A DNA stretch of 64,000 nt from JANSWY01 sp965228955 (GTDB taxonomy: Bacteria > Bacteroidota > Bacteroidia > Cytophagales > Cyclobacteriaceae). Location of the stretch: NCBI GenBank assembly GCA_965228955.1, contig OZ245848.1, forward strand, positions 620,001-684,000, in the 5' to 3' direction. The notes under the pieces were generated by a model. The model saw only the letters and a program-made list of their open reading frames with translations, had not been told where the DNA came from and searched no databases. Of the stretch, positions 26,386 to 34,978 are shown one piece after another. The position numbers were made by a program, and so were the translations under genes. Positions within the stretch are counted from its first letter, which is position 1, and each line of letters opens with the position of its first letter.

Positions 26386-27029
26386 GTTCTCCAACCACCA
26401 TATTACTCGTAGATGATCACCCGATGATCCGAGATGCCCTGAAACTATACTTCAATGATATAGAAGAAGTAGAAGTAAAAGGTGAAGCAAATAATGGTTC
26501 AGAAGCCTTAAAAAAGCTGGAATCAGAAAGCTTTGACCTGGTTATTACAGATGTTAATATGCCAGAAATGAATGGCGTGGAATTTATGCAGGCTTTAAAA
26601 GAGAAGCATGCAGATCAGAACGTACTGGTAGTAAGCATGATTAATGAAGCAGCACAAATCAAGAAAATGATTTCACTTGGAGCTAATGGTTATGTACTCA
26701 AAAACAGTCCTAAAGATGAAATTCTTACTGCTATTAAAAGTATTGTGGGAGGAGAAAATTACTTTGGAAAAGAGGTTTATAGCCTCATAATGGAGAATAT
26801 ATCTGGTAAAAAACCGAAACAGAGACTTACCCTTGAGATCCCATTGACCAAAAGAGAAAAAGAGATTTTGAAACTTGTAATGGAAGAGTTTACTAACCAG
26901 GAAATCTCAGAGAAACTATTCATAAGTGTAAGGACCGTTGAAGCACATAAAAGGAATTTGCTAGAAAAGACTGGAAGTAAGACTGTAGCCGGTTTAGCTA
27001 TTTATGCCATGGAAAGAAACCTGATCTAG
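26382..27029 (+). CDS. NarL/FixJ-type response regulator
   Basis: A 215-residue cognate regulator of the preceding kinase. Receiver domain 1-125 with acidic pair Asp11-Asp12, phospho-acceptor Asp57 in VITDVNMPEMNG, and Lys in YVLKNSP. The LuxR-type HTH occupies about 145-210 (LTKREKEILKLVMEEFTNQE, LFISVRTVEAHKRNLLEK). The ATGA overlap shows translational coupling. A terminator-like hairpin follows at 27039. Confidence 0.95.
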   Translation: MSSPTTILLVDDHPMIRDALKLYFNDIEEVEVKGEANNGSEALKKLESESFDLVITDVNMPEMNGVEFMQALKEKHADQNVLVVSMINEAAQIKKMISLGANGYVLKNSPKDEILTAIKSIVGGENYFGKEVYSLIMENISGKKPKQRLTLEIPLTKREKEILKLVMEEFTNQEISEKLFISVRTVEAHKRNLLEKTGSKTVAGLAIYAMERNLI

Positions 27030-27038
27030 GGGGTTTTC

Positions 27039-27060
27039 TAGGTGAATCACCTATTTTTTT
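27039..27060 (+). terminator. intrinsic terminator, possibly with a competing hairpin
   Basis: TAGGTG (27039-27044) pairs with CACCTA (27048-27053), then seven T residues. The 3' arm can alternatively pair further downstream: ATCACCTA (27046-27053) with TAGGTGAT (27065-27072), and a G run at 27029-27033 could pair with CCCC at 27073-27076. The two hairpins exclude each other. Confidence 0.6.
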
Positions 27061-27101
27061 AAAGTAGGTGATCCCCAATTACATAGGAGTTGTATCCAGT
27101 C

Positions 27102-27109
27102 TACTTTTG
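27102..27109 (+). promoter_or_regulatory. candidate -7 element of the receiver-like gene
   Basis: TACTTTTG is an exact TAnnTTTG match 20 bases before the ATG at 27130. I see no well-spaced TTG upstream. Confidence 0.35.
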
Positions 27110-27129
27110 CTACATAATTAATTACGCAA

Positions 27130-27579
27130 ATGTTATTTTCAACTCCGACCAAAATGGAAATTACTTTAACCAAAGATCTTGAGATCTTACTTGTTGTAGC
27201 AAACTCACAGTGTGTTGACAACATCATTCACTCACTAAAATCAGTGAGAATGGAAAGCGATGTTTTTTGGCTAAAACATCCCGATAAAGCAGTTGATTTC
27301 GTAGAATCAAGAGGTGCCTATGCAGGCAAGTCTATGACCAATAATCCAAAGTTTTTTGTTTTTGATGCCAGATTTGGAATAGATGACTGCAGGTATTTGA
27401 TTCGAAAAGTGAGAAGTATAAGTGGATTAGAAAACAGCCCATTTTTCGTTCTTGCCAAAGGATTACCTGAAGAAGAATTAAGAGAATTTAGAGGAGAAGG
27501 TATTTATATAATTGATGAACACTTCAAAATTGAATCAATAAAACCAATCCCAAACCCGCTTAAAATATTTGATTGTTAA
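27130..27579 (+). CDS. degenerate response-regulator receiver protein
   Basis: A 149-residue stand-alone receiver-like domain. The start of strand 1 (DLEILLVVANSQCVDNIIHSL) lacks the acidic pair needed to bind magnesium. An Asp at 79 (KFFVFDARFG) occupies the phospho-acceptor position, and Lys110 (FFVLAKGLP) occupies the conserved lysine position. It may be a pseudo-receiver that signals without phosphorylation. An alternative start is ATG 27154. It lies 100 bases after the NarL-type regulator, behind a terminator-like hairpin and its own -7 box, and upstream of the DUF1800 operon. Confidence 0.6.
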   Translation: MLFSTPTKMEITLTKDLEILLVVANSQCVDNIIHSLKSVRMESDVFWLKHPDKAVDFVESRGAYAGKSMTNNPKFFVFDARFGIDDCRYLIRKVRSISGLENSPFFVLAKGLPEEELREFRGEGIYIIDEHFKIESIKPIPNPLKIFDC

Positions 27580-27693
27580 ATTTTTAATAATTCATAACCA
27601 CTGATATTTACAATTTAGCGCCATATCAATTAAATTAGTAAAGTATTAACACTTCCGAGAGATATCGAGATAATCACGATATTAAATTATTTA

Positions 27694-27715
27694 AAGAATA
27701 ATTTTAATTATTCTT
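27694..27715. repeat. 22-base near-palindrome upstream of the DUF1800 operon
   Basis: AAGAATAATT (27694-27703) and AATTATTCTT (27706-27715) are exact reverse complements around TT. It lies 44 bases before the DUF1800 start in a 179-base AT-rich gap and could be an operator or a leader hairpin. Its extreme AT content makes chance more plausible. Confidence 0.35.
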
Positions 27716-27758
27716 ATATATTCATTTTCTTTACTAAGTTTTAGAAAACCACTTTATT

Positions 27759-29546
27759 ATGGCACTAATACCCCTTACCGAACCTTTGGGTAGGAAGAGG
27801 GCAGCTCATCTGTTGCGAAGAACATGCGTTGGAGCTACAATTTCGCAGATAGATCAGTTTGCAAATCTTACCCCACAGGAAGCCCTGGAGCAGTTGTTTC
27901 TGGATGATTTACCAGATCCGGTATTACCAATTGATACTGAAACAGGAGCGGAATGGATTACCAATGGCCCAATAGAAGACGTCAACAGTGAGGACAGTAC
28001 TCTGGAGAGTTACCTGATGAGATGGAATATTGCTCAGATGATGAGCGCAGGAGTTCCAGAAAATCAGTCTTTGTCTTATGCTTTTAGAGAGAGGTTGATG
28101 TTTTTCTTTCATACTCACTTCACCACTAAAAGGTCAACTGTTGGTAATAGCAGATCTATATATTACCAAAACGAATTATTTAGATTCTACACATTCGATA
28201 GGGATGATATTATTGTTCCTCCGCCAGATGAATTTTCTGAGGAGACTATTATACCATTGAATTTCAAAGAGCTGGCAAAAAAAATCTGTGTAGACAATGC
28301 CATGCTTAGATTCCTTGATGGAAGACTAAATGTAGCAGGAAATCCTAATGAGAACTTCGCAAGGGAACTTCTAGAGCTTTATACAATCGGTAGGGGATTG
28401 GAAGGGAGCCTTGAAGAGCCTGATTTCGAAGGTGATTATATTGTTTACACCGAACAGGATGTTCAGGAGGGAGCAAAAGTCCTTTCAGGATTCAATATTG
28501 ATGATTCTTTTTCAAATATAGATGAAGATACTGGTCTTCCTCGTGGAGTGATCAGAGGAGGAGTAATTGCCTCTGCTCATGATAATTCTACCAAGACCTT
28601 CAGTTTCAGACTTGGTTCTGGAGTTGTAAGTCCAGACCAGGAGTTGACACAAAATGGATCTCCAACTGAGGAAAGCTTATTAGATGAAATCAGCCAGTTA
28701 GTAGATCTAATATTTGATCAAAACGAAACAGCAAGGCACATCTGTAGAAAACTATACAGATTCTTTGTTTATCATGAAATATCAGAGTCTTTACATGATG
28801 GAATCATCCAGGATATGGCTGATATCTTTATTGCAAATGACTTTAAACTATATCCAGTTCTTGAGGCTTTATTCACAAGCACTCATTTCTATGATGAAGA
28901 TGCAGGATCAACTGATAACAAGTTTGGAGGGATCATAAAGTCGCCACTGGATGTTGTTGTTGGGCTGGCAAGATCATTTGAATATCCAATTCCTGATATG
29001 CTCACTCAAACAGAAGACTACTATGAGACTTTGGGAGGAATGCTGGGATGGATGAATTCAATGGGAATGGATTATTTCGACCCATTTGAAGTGGCCGGTT
29101 ACTCCGGGTATCATCAGTTTCCATTGTATTACAGAAGTTGGATAACCACAAATTACCTGACCAATAGATATAATTTTGTCAGGGAGCTAATGGGTGATCG
29201 ACCAATTCCTGATGATGATCAGATTAATTTATTGAATTGGGTGTTTGCCAATTTTCCAGAATCCACGATTCAAGATGGGCGGTTGTTGATTACCGAATTA
29301 GCTTCTTATCTATTACCGGTATCGGATGATCTTTCATTTGATGAATTAGACACAAGTGGAGAAATCACACCTCAAAGACTAAATTTTTACTTGCAGGAGT
29401 TTTTATTCCGTGAAGGCCTGGGAGACCCGGGAGAAGATGCCTGGACCAATATGTGGCCAGATAATGTAAATGGTGATATCGTGGCAGAGAGACTTGCTTT
29501 CCTTGTTAATTCGATGTTGCAAACTCCAGAATATCAACTAATGTAA
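27759..29546 (+). CDS. DUF1800 family protein
   Basis: A 595-residue protein. The N-terminus (PLGRKRAAHLLRRTCVGATI) is the DUF1800 opening, and NFARELLELYTIGRG, GAKVLSGFNID and ICRKLYRFFVYHEIS are typical internal motifs. No signal peptide is evident. DUF1800 genes are nearly always paired with DUF1501 genes in Bacteroidota and Planctomycetes, as here (2-base gap). The biochemical role of the pair is unknown. It is the first gene of a four-gene operon. Confidence 0.92.
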   Translation: MALIPLTEPLGRKRAAHLLRRTCVGATISQIDQFANLTPQEALEQLFLDDLPDPVLPIDTETGAEWITNGPIEDVNSEDSTLESYLMRWNIAQMMSAGVPENQSLSYAFRERLMFFFHTHFTTKRSTVGNSRSIYYQNELFRFYTFDRDDIIVPPPDEFSEETIIPLNFKELAKKICVDNAMLRFLDGRLNVAGNPNENFARELLELYTIGRGLEGSLEEPDFEGDYIVYTEQDVQEGAKVLSGFNIDDSFSNIDEDTGLPRGVIRGGVIASAHDNSTKTFSFRLGSGVVSPDQELTQNGSPTEESLLDEISQLVDLIFDQNETARHICRKLYRFFVYHEISESLHDGIIQDMADIFIANDFKLYPVLEALFTSTHFYDEDAGSTDNKFGGIIKSPLDVVVGLARSFEYPIPDMLTQTEDYYETLGGMLGWMNSMGMDYFDPFEVAGYSGYHQFPLYYRSWITTNYLTNRYNFVRELMGDRPIPDDDQINLLNWVFANFPESTIQDGRLLITELASYLLPVSDDLSFDELDTSGEITPQRLNFYLQEFLFREGLGDPGEDAWTNMWPDNVNGDIVAERLAFLVNSMLQTPEYQLM

Positions 29547-29548
29547 TC

Positions 29549-31258
29549 ATGAAAAGAAGACGCTTTATAAGAAATATATCAGCTGCTGCAGGTGTTCCTT
29601 TCGCATTGAATGGTGTACCGCTTAAAGTGATGGGTCAAACTCATTTCAACAGACTGGCAGCTAATAGTGATAATGAAAATGTATTGGTTATCCTTCAGCT
29701 TCATGGAGGTAATGATGGTTTAAATACCATCATCCCAATAGAGCAATACGATCTTTATTACAGTAGACGTGCAAATATTGCAATACCATATAAAACAGGT
29801 AGCAGATCTTTGATTGAGCTTGATAGCACCCTTGCTTCTGCAGACCAGGTAGGACTTCATCCAGATATGGCCGACATAAAGGAGATGTATGATTACGGAG
29901 ATATGGCTGTTGTTCAGGGAGTTTCTTATCCAAGGAATAACGGTTCACACTTTAGAGGCCGGGATATTTGGGCCATGGGTGGAGGAGCCGATGATTACTA
30001 TTCTTCAGGATGGGTAGGAAGGTATCTTGCCAAAGAATTCGAACCACAGATTTATCCAGATGATTTCCCAACTGATGAGATGCCAGATCCTTTGGCACTT
30101 GAAATGGGTAATGACGTTTCTCTTTTATTTCATCAGGAAACAAGTATTCCGGTATCAATATCATTAGGTAGCAGCCCGGAAAACCTTGCTAATCTGATTG
30201 CTCAACTTGAGGGATTTGAAGATCAGGGTGTAGACCCAAGAGGTTTGCCTCCATCATTTCTGAATGGTTCTCCCTACGGAAACGAGATGGATTGGATTTT
30301 AAGTCTTGAAGACAAATCAGAGATATATATTCAAAGATTATTAGAAGTTTACCAAGCTTCTTCTGCAACTACAGTTGATTACCCAGAGGTTTACCCTTTT
30401 GGTGCTCAGAGAAGGAATCCGCTTAGTAGTCAGCTTCAGTTAGTAGCAAGATTACTTGATGGAGGAGGAGCTGGCCAGGGAGTGAAAACCAAAGTCTTTC
30501 TAGTGAAGATGGGAGGATTTGATACACACGCTGAGCAGGTGGAATCATATGACCCTACTCTGGGAGGTCACGGAGCGCTGTTGTACCATATTTCTTCCGC
30601 TATGAAAGCCTTCCGACAAGACCTGTTTAATAGAGGTTTGGGACACAAAGTGATGACTGTTACCTGGTCTGAATTTGGAAGAAGAGTAGCGTCAAATGGT
30701 AGTTACGGTACCGATCATGGAACAGGTGGACCTGTAATGATGTTTGGTGATGGTGTGAATGGTGGTGTTTTTGGAACTAATCCAGATGTATCTCAAAACA
30801 ACATCGAACAACAATTTGATTACAGACAGATCTATGCCAATATCCTGAAGGATTGGATGGGTGTAGATGAAACTGTAATTGAGAACGATATTTTTTACGG
30901 AAACTTCATAAACGGGACCGATGAAAACGGAGATCCTTACGAACCAATGGAGTTGACGAAACCTATCGTATCTGGAGCTGATAATTTTGTTAGTAAGAGG
31001 TTTAGAATGGAAGAGCCGTTCCCTAACCCTGCCAACAATCTTACACACGTGAAGTTCAGAATCAATGCTGATGATCTTGTGGAAATTGAGTTACTTGATA
31101 CTAATGGTAAAAGAGTTAAGAAGATTACATCAAAGCAATATTCGCCTGGAGAACACACCATTAAAGTGGATCTTACTAATCAGGAAGCAGGATTTTATTT
31201 TGTAAGTATTAAATCCAAAATGCTAAATGATACGAAAAAATTACTCGTCAGAAAATAA
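29549..31258 (+). CDS. DUF1501 family protein, Tat-like signal and T9SS C-terminal domain
   Basis: A 569-residue sulfatase-like-fold protein. The N-terminus MKRRRFIRNISAAAGVPFAL is a twin-arginine-like signal. DUF1501 core motifs follow: LVILQLHGGNDGLNTIIPI, RNNGSHFRGRDIWAMGG, GGFDTHAEQVE and TWSEFGRRVASNGSYGTDHG. The final 80 residues are a type A sorting domain of the type IX secretion system (EPFPNPANNLTHVKFRIN, ELLDTNGKRVKKI, EAGFYFVSIKS, KKLLVRK). The protein is thus predicted to cross the inner membrane folded, then be secreted or attached to the surface. Confidence 0.93.
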   Translation: MKRRRFIRNISAAAGVPFALNGVPLKVMGQTHFNRLAANSDNENVLVILQLHGGNDGLNTIIPIEQYDLYYSRRANIAIPYKTGSRSLIELDSTLASADQVGLHPDMADIKEMYDYGDMAVVQGVSYPRNNGSHFRGRDIWAMGGGADDYYSSGWVGRYLAKEFEPQIYPDDFPTDEMPDPLALEMGNDVSLLFHQETSIPVSISLGSSPENLANLIAQLEGFEDQGVDPRGLPPSFLNGSPYGNEMDWILSLEDKSEIYIQRLLEVYQASSATTVDYPEVYPFGAQRRNPLSSQLQLVARLLDGGGAGQGVKTKVFLVKMGGFDTHAEQVESYDPTLGGHGALLYHISSAMKAFRQDLFNRGLGHKVMTVTWSEFGRRVASNGSYGTDHGTGGPVMMFGDGVNGGVFGTNPDVSQNNIEQQFDYRQIYANILKDWMGVDETVIENDIFYGNFINGTDENGDPYEPMELTKPIVSGADNFVSKRFRMEEPFPNPANNLTHVKFRINADDLVEIELLDTNGKRVKKITSKQYSPGEHTIKVDLTNQEAGFYFVSIKSKMLNDTKKLLVRK

Positions 31259-31269
31259 CCTTATTTAAC

Positions 31270-32118
31270 ATGAAACGAATTGCAGTAATGATGCTGCTGG
31301 CAATTTCAGTATTGTCAATCTCTGAAGTCAAGGCTCAGGGATATAAGAAATACTTAAAGGAATACCTCAATACACAATGGTTCCTTGGGGTAAAGTTTGG
31401 TTCCAATTTGCAGCAAATCTCGGTAACTGATCGATTTACAGGTCTAAGCGCCATTAACTACGACGCAACAACACTTGATAAAGCATATGATGATTTTAGT
31501 TTGGCTGGTGTTCAGGCTGGAATTGATATCACATTTTATCACAAAGGGATTTCAATGGGTATTCAACCCAATTTCCGACAAATCAGATTTAGCTACAGCA
31601 ATAATTTGGCCTGGGAAGGTGAGGGCGTAAACGATAGATTTGAAACACAATATGATCAGGACGAAAGAATTGATTTTATTGATGTACCAGTCTTTATCAA
31701 ATATGACATCACACAAACTGTAATAAGACCTTATGTCATGGGAGGTGCTTATTTTTCATTCCTTACTAATGCAGAGAAAACGGTTAAAGTATCAGAAACA
31801 GACTTTGCGAGTGGTACTGCTCAAACTTTAGAAGTAGCAGAAACCACACTGGGTATATCGGATCGATACAATTCCTATGATTTTGGAATCATGGGTGGTA
31901 TTGGGGCGAGTAGCGATTTTGGTAATATCAGAGTTGTACTAGAGGCAGCATACAGATTTGGTTTCCCTAATATGTCTGATGAGAACAAAAGGTTTTCCGA
32001 CTTGCAACTGGCAGGTATAGGTGATGTGAATGATGATATCAAATTAAGAAGTCTCAATTTCAATCTAGCTCTTCTATTCCCACTAAGATTTATCAGTAGT
32101 GAATTCAATTCCAATTAA
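31270..32118 (+). CDS. outer-membrane beta-barrel (PorT-like) protein
   Basis: A 282-residue protein with a signal peptide (MKRIAVMMLLAISVLSISEV, cleavage near VKAQ). Alternating strands with glycine turns follow: WFLGVKFGSNLQQI, GVQAGIDITFYHKG, YVMGGAYFSFLT, DFGIMGGIGASSDFG, SLNFNLALLFPL. This fits the OMP_b-brl/PorT superfamily. Third gene of the DUF1800-DUF1501 operon, 11 bases after the stop of the DUF1501 gene. It may help display or retain its operon partners, which is inference. Confidence 0.8.
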   Translation: MKRIAVMMLLAISVLSISEVKAQGYKKYLKEYLNTQWFLGVKFGSNLQQISVTDRFTGLSAINYDATTLDKAYDDFSLAGVQAGIDITFYHKGISMGIQPNFRQIRFSYSNNLAWEGEGVNDRFETQYDQDERIDFIDVPVFIKYDITQTVIRPYVMGGAYFSFLTNAEKTVKVSETDFASGTAQTLEVAETTLGISDRYNSYDFGIMGGIGASSDFGNIRVVLEAAYRFGFPNMSDENKRFSDLQLAGIGDVNDDIKLRSLNFNLALLFPLRFISSEFNSN

Positions 32119-32119
32119 A

Positions 32120-33325
32120 ATGAACAATGCGATGAAAAATATAAGCTTATTAAGCCTTTTAGCCATTGTTCTGATTTCAGTGTCATCCTGTAAAGACGAG
32201 GATGTAGTAATGGCTACTGAAAGTTACTTGCGAATTCTTGATGATCAGGATTATAATGCAGCATTCAATCCAATAAGTATTCAGGAAACATCCACTGGTG
32301 GGTCCATCATTCTTTCTGGAACTGATGCACCAAATACAGATTTTGAAGGAATCAATATTATCAGATTGGATTCTCTGGGTGCCTATTCTTCAGAGTTTGA
32401 ATTAACAGGATATGTTACTCCGGTAGGAGATCTGATGAGAGTGGATTCAGCGTTTTATTTCTTCTGTATGGAGGAAGGGACTCTCTTTGTGAATCTTGTT
32501 GCAGTGGATGCAAGTGGAGCAGCTTCTACACCTGTTAGAGTGTCAGGAGGATTACGCTATCCACTAGCAGCTAGCATAAACAGTGATAACAACTTTGTCC
32601 TACTTAGCTACGATCCTGTCAATCAAAGATCAGTGATCAGTATTGTAGAACCTGATGGAACGTTATTTACAAGTGCAGGCTATTCAATAGGGGCGGGAGC
32701 TGATAGAGAACCGGACATTCTGGAACATATGGTTAATCCGTCTGTAAATTATCCATTCCTTGTTGGTCAGGATGCAGGAGGTTATTTCTTTAATGGATTC
32801 TACAATCACACGCTTTCCTTGGCCTTCACAAGTTTTGGTAGTGACCCAACTGGTGTTATGCAAGGTCAGCAAACCATTGCAGGTGTGAGAGCTGTAAGAC
32901 ACATTTCCGGAAGTGAATATGCAATGCTAGGTTTTCAATACGATCAGAATTTTGTGCAACCTGTAACTACACTTTCTACATCGGGTCTTTCTTCAAGTGT
33001 GAATTTCTTTAATAGATCTATTCCAGAAATCAGACCGAATGCTCCTGCAAAGATCATTACAATGGACAGACCTTCAGGCGAACAAATTATTGTTATTGCT
33101 ACTGAAACCGAAGGCAGACAGGGAATCCTTTATTTCTATGATACAACTGGAGGATTGCTAGGAACTCACTACGTTGGTTACTTGAATCCATTCACTTTAG
33201 CAGATGTCATTGCTACCGAAGATGGAGGACTTCTGGTTACAGGAACCACATTTGTAGCATCAAGATTTGAAAGAATTTACGTTTCAAAAATACCAAGTCT
33301 AACTATAGACGAACTAATCAATTAG
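32120..33325 (+). CDS. secreted lipoprotein, beta-propeller-like
   Basis: A 402-residue lipoprotein. ATG 32120 follows the upstream stop by one base; a GTG at 32099 and an ATG at 32132 are alternatives. The lipobox is in AIVLISVSSC with Cys at about 24. The mature part is made of repeated beta segments with GG and Asp/Ser turns (GGSIILSGTDAPN, NNFVLLSYDPV, QIIVIATETEGRQG, EDGGLLVTGTTFVASRFE), suggesting a propeller, but I see no defined family. Last gene of the operon; a terminator follows at 33349. Confidence 0.75.
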   Translation: MNNAMKNISLLSLLAIVLISVSSCKDEDVVMATESYLRILDDQDYNAAFNPISIQETSTGGSIILSGTDAPNTDFEGINIIRLDSLGAYSSEFELTGYVTPVGDLMRVDSAFYFFCMEEGTLFVNLVAVDASGAASTPVRVSGGLRYPLAASINSDNNFVLLSYDPVNQRSVISIVEPDGTLFTSAGYSIGAGADREPDILEHMVNPSVNYPFLVGQDAGGYFFNGFYNHTLSLAFTSFGSDPTGVMQGQQTIAGVRAVRHISGSEYAMLGFQYDQNFVQPVTTLSTSGLSSSVNFFNRSIPEIRPNAPAKIITMDRPSGEQIIVIATETEGRQGILYFYDTTGGLLGTHYVGYLNPFTLADVIATEDGGLLVTGTTFVASRFERIYVSKIPSLTIDELIN

Positions 33326-33348
33326 GTGTATGTACGCCGCTTTAACCC

Positions 33349-33380
33349 AAGCTCTGTACGTTTTGTGCAGGGCTTTTTTT
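33349..33380 (+). terminator. intrinsic terminator of the DUF1800 operon
   Basis: AAGCTCTGTAC (33349-33359) pairs with GTGCAGGGCTT (33365-33375) with two G-U wobbles and a 5-base loop, followed by an eight-T run. Confidence 0.85.
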
Positions 33381-33428
33381 TGTTTTATGGGTTGCGAGTT
33401 TCGGGATAACGGGTTATTTGGGATATTG

Positions 33429-33845
33429 TTATTTGTCTTCTTGAGGGATGCCTCTCAATAACCAATTAAGTACTTCCTTGAACCTACTAGGATCTTTTAC
33501 TTGATCACTTATTATGGTGATGATTTCGCCATTTTTTAGTTTTAATTTCCAGGTGATGGATTCCACTCCTTTGTAAAATGAGGTATTTCTGTGTTGTGAG
33601 GCAATGTCCTGGATGTTGATATCCATTTTCTTGGTTAAGCCTTCAATATGGATGTTATCATCCGAGATGACATATGTGCGATAGCCAGCGATGAAACCAA
33701 CGATAAATAAGATACCAGAACCAAATAGGAGTATATATCCCCATGTGAAATCCGGGACATTGAAATAGACTATTGAACCTGCTATGAAGAGTAATACAGG
33801 TGCAACCAGAATCTTGTAATTATTTGAGAACTCCTTTGTTGCCAT
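33429..33845 (-). CDS. small membrane protein with a PH-like C-terminal domain
   Basis: A 138-residue protein: two membrane helices close together (ILVAPVLLFIAGSIVYF and YILLFGSGILFIVGFIAGY), then a soluble beta domain (TYVISDDNIHIEGL, ITWKLKLKNGEIITII) resembling bacterial PH-type domains. No family firmly identified. Monocistronic, between two terminator-like regions. Confidence 0.6.
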   Translation of the reverse strand: MATKEFSNNYKILVAPVLLFIAGSIVYFNVPDFTWGYILLFGSGILFIVGFIAGYRTYVISDDNIHIEGLTKKMDINIQDIASQHRNTSFYKGVESITWKLKLKNGEIITIISDQVKDPSRFKEVLNWLLRGIPQEDK

Positions 33846-33873
33846 TGCTCTCTTAAGTTAAACAATATCAAAT

Positions 33874-33902
33874 AAAAAGCCTGCCATATGTGGCAAGCTT
33901 TT
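33874..33902 (-). terminator. terminator of the gene at 33947-34867
   Basis: On the minus strand AAAAGC-x-TGCCA/TGGCA-x-GCTTTT forms a stem with one mismatched pair and a 4-base loop (CATA), followed by a T run. It lies 45 bases after the stop of the secreted protein gene. Confidence 0.65.
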
Positions 33903-33946
33903 AATGCATAACTCTCGTTGTTTATGTATAGGAAATAGGAAATAAA

Positions 33947-34867
33947 TCAACTGTTTTTTTCTACCTGAAGATCATAATCTGCAAACATGTCATCCATGCC
34001 TTTCTTCAACATCTCAATTACATTGGCTTTGAACTTTTCTTTGTCTGCTACATAATTTTTCATTACCAATTTGCTGGAAACAGCACCCAAGTCAACCCCC
34101 ATGTTGTCGTCATTGATTTCTGTATAAAACTCCTCAATACCTTTAGATTCATTACTACCAAGATATCCTCCAAGTTTATTCTTTTGCCAGACATTGGCGG
34201 TCATTGTATTGGCGCAAAACAATCCAGGGAAAGATTTAACACTTGCTACTGTACCCAACTTGGCAGTTTTAAATTTGATGAAATTTATGGTGCTTGAGAA
34301 ACTTGTATATCCGGCATCTCCTTTTTCTAGCATAAAGTGGGAGAAGTTTCCATTTGCAGCAAGCGGACCACTTCCTGAAGTTGCAATATTGGTTCCCTCT
34401 GGCCATGCCCACATGTCGTGATGCTTTTTTCCCTGGTTGTCCCAGGTTCCTCCTGAAATGATATCTGCTTTTTTGCCTTTACTTTTTGCTTTGCTGAATT
34501 TCTTTGTTGCCTCTAGTTCCTCTTTGGTAGGAGATACAACTGTTACTCCCCTTGATTTCCATTGCTCTACAAAATAGGCATAAGCTTCATTTACGATTTC
34601 CTGAGCCATGGTTTCATCAACTTCCACAAGATTTGCTCTCACGCCAACCTGAGCCATGTTTCCTTTTGCAGCATTTCCTCCTTGATCTTCAGCGAAGTTG
34701 TACAAGATAATATTGATACCGAAGTTATCCAGGATCATCTCCTGCTGCTTTACTCCAAGCAGCTTTCCCTTACCCATAATGGTTTGCTTGGTTTTACCCA
34801 TTTCCACCTGGGCTAATAACGGAGTTACAAATAATAGTGCTAGTGCGATAGCGGCTAGTTTTTTCAT
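33947..34867 (-). CDS. secreted protein of unknown function
   Basis: A 306-residue protein with a clear signal peptide (MKKLAAIALALLFVTPLLAQ). The mature part has a Lys-rich stretch (KKFSKAKSKGKKADIISGG), a His-Met-Trp segment (KKHHDMWAWPEGTN) and a strand-turn pattern, but I do not recognise a family. It appears to be transcribed alone, ending at the terminator at 33874. Confidence 0.65.
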   Translation of the reverse strand: MKKLAAIALALLFVTPLLAQVEMGKTKQTIMGKGKLLGVKQQEMILDNFGINIILYNFAEDQGGNAAKGNMAQVGVRANLVEVDETMAQEIVNEAYAYFVEQWKSRGVTVVSPTKEELEATKKFSKAKSKGKKADIISGGTWDNQGKKHHDMWAWPEGTNIATSGSGPLAANGNFSHFMLEKGDAGYTSFSSTINFIKFKTAKLGTVASVKSFPGLFCANTMTANVWQKNKLGGYLGSNESKGIEEFYTEINDDNMGVDLGAVSSKLVMKNYVADKEKFKANVIEMLKKGMDDMFADYDLQVEKNS

Positions 34868-34978
34868 AGTCTAATGTGTGTTATAATGATAAAGTAAAAT
34901 TATCAATCACATTAGCCGCCATCAATAACCCATATGGAGTATTTCGATCAGGAAAACATCAGTTATTTGCCATAGATC

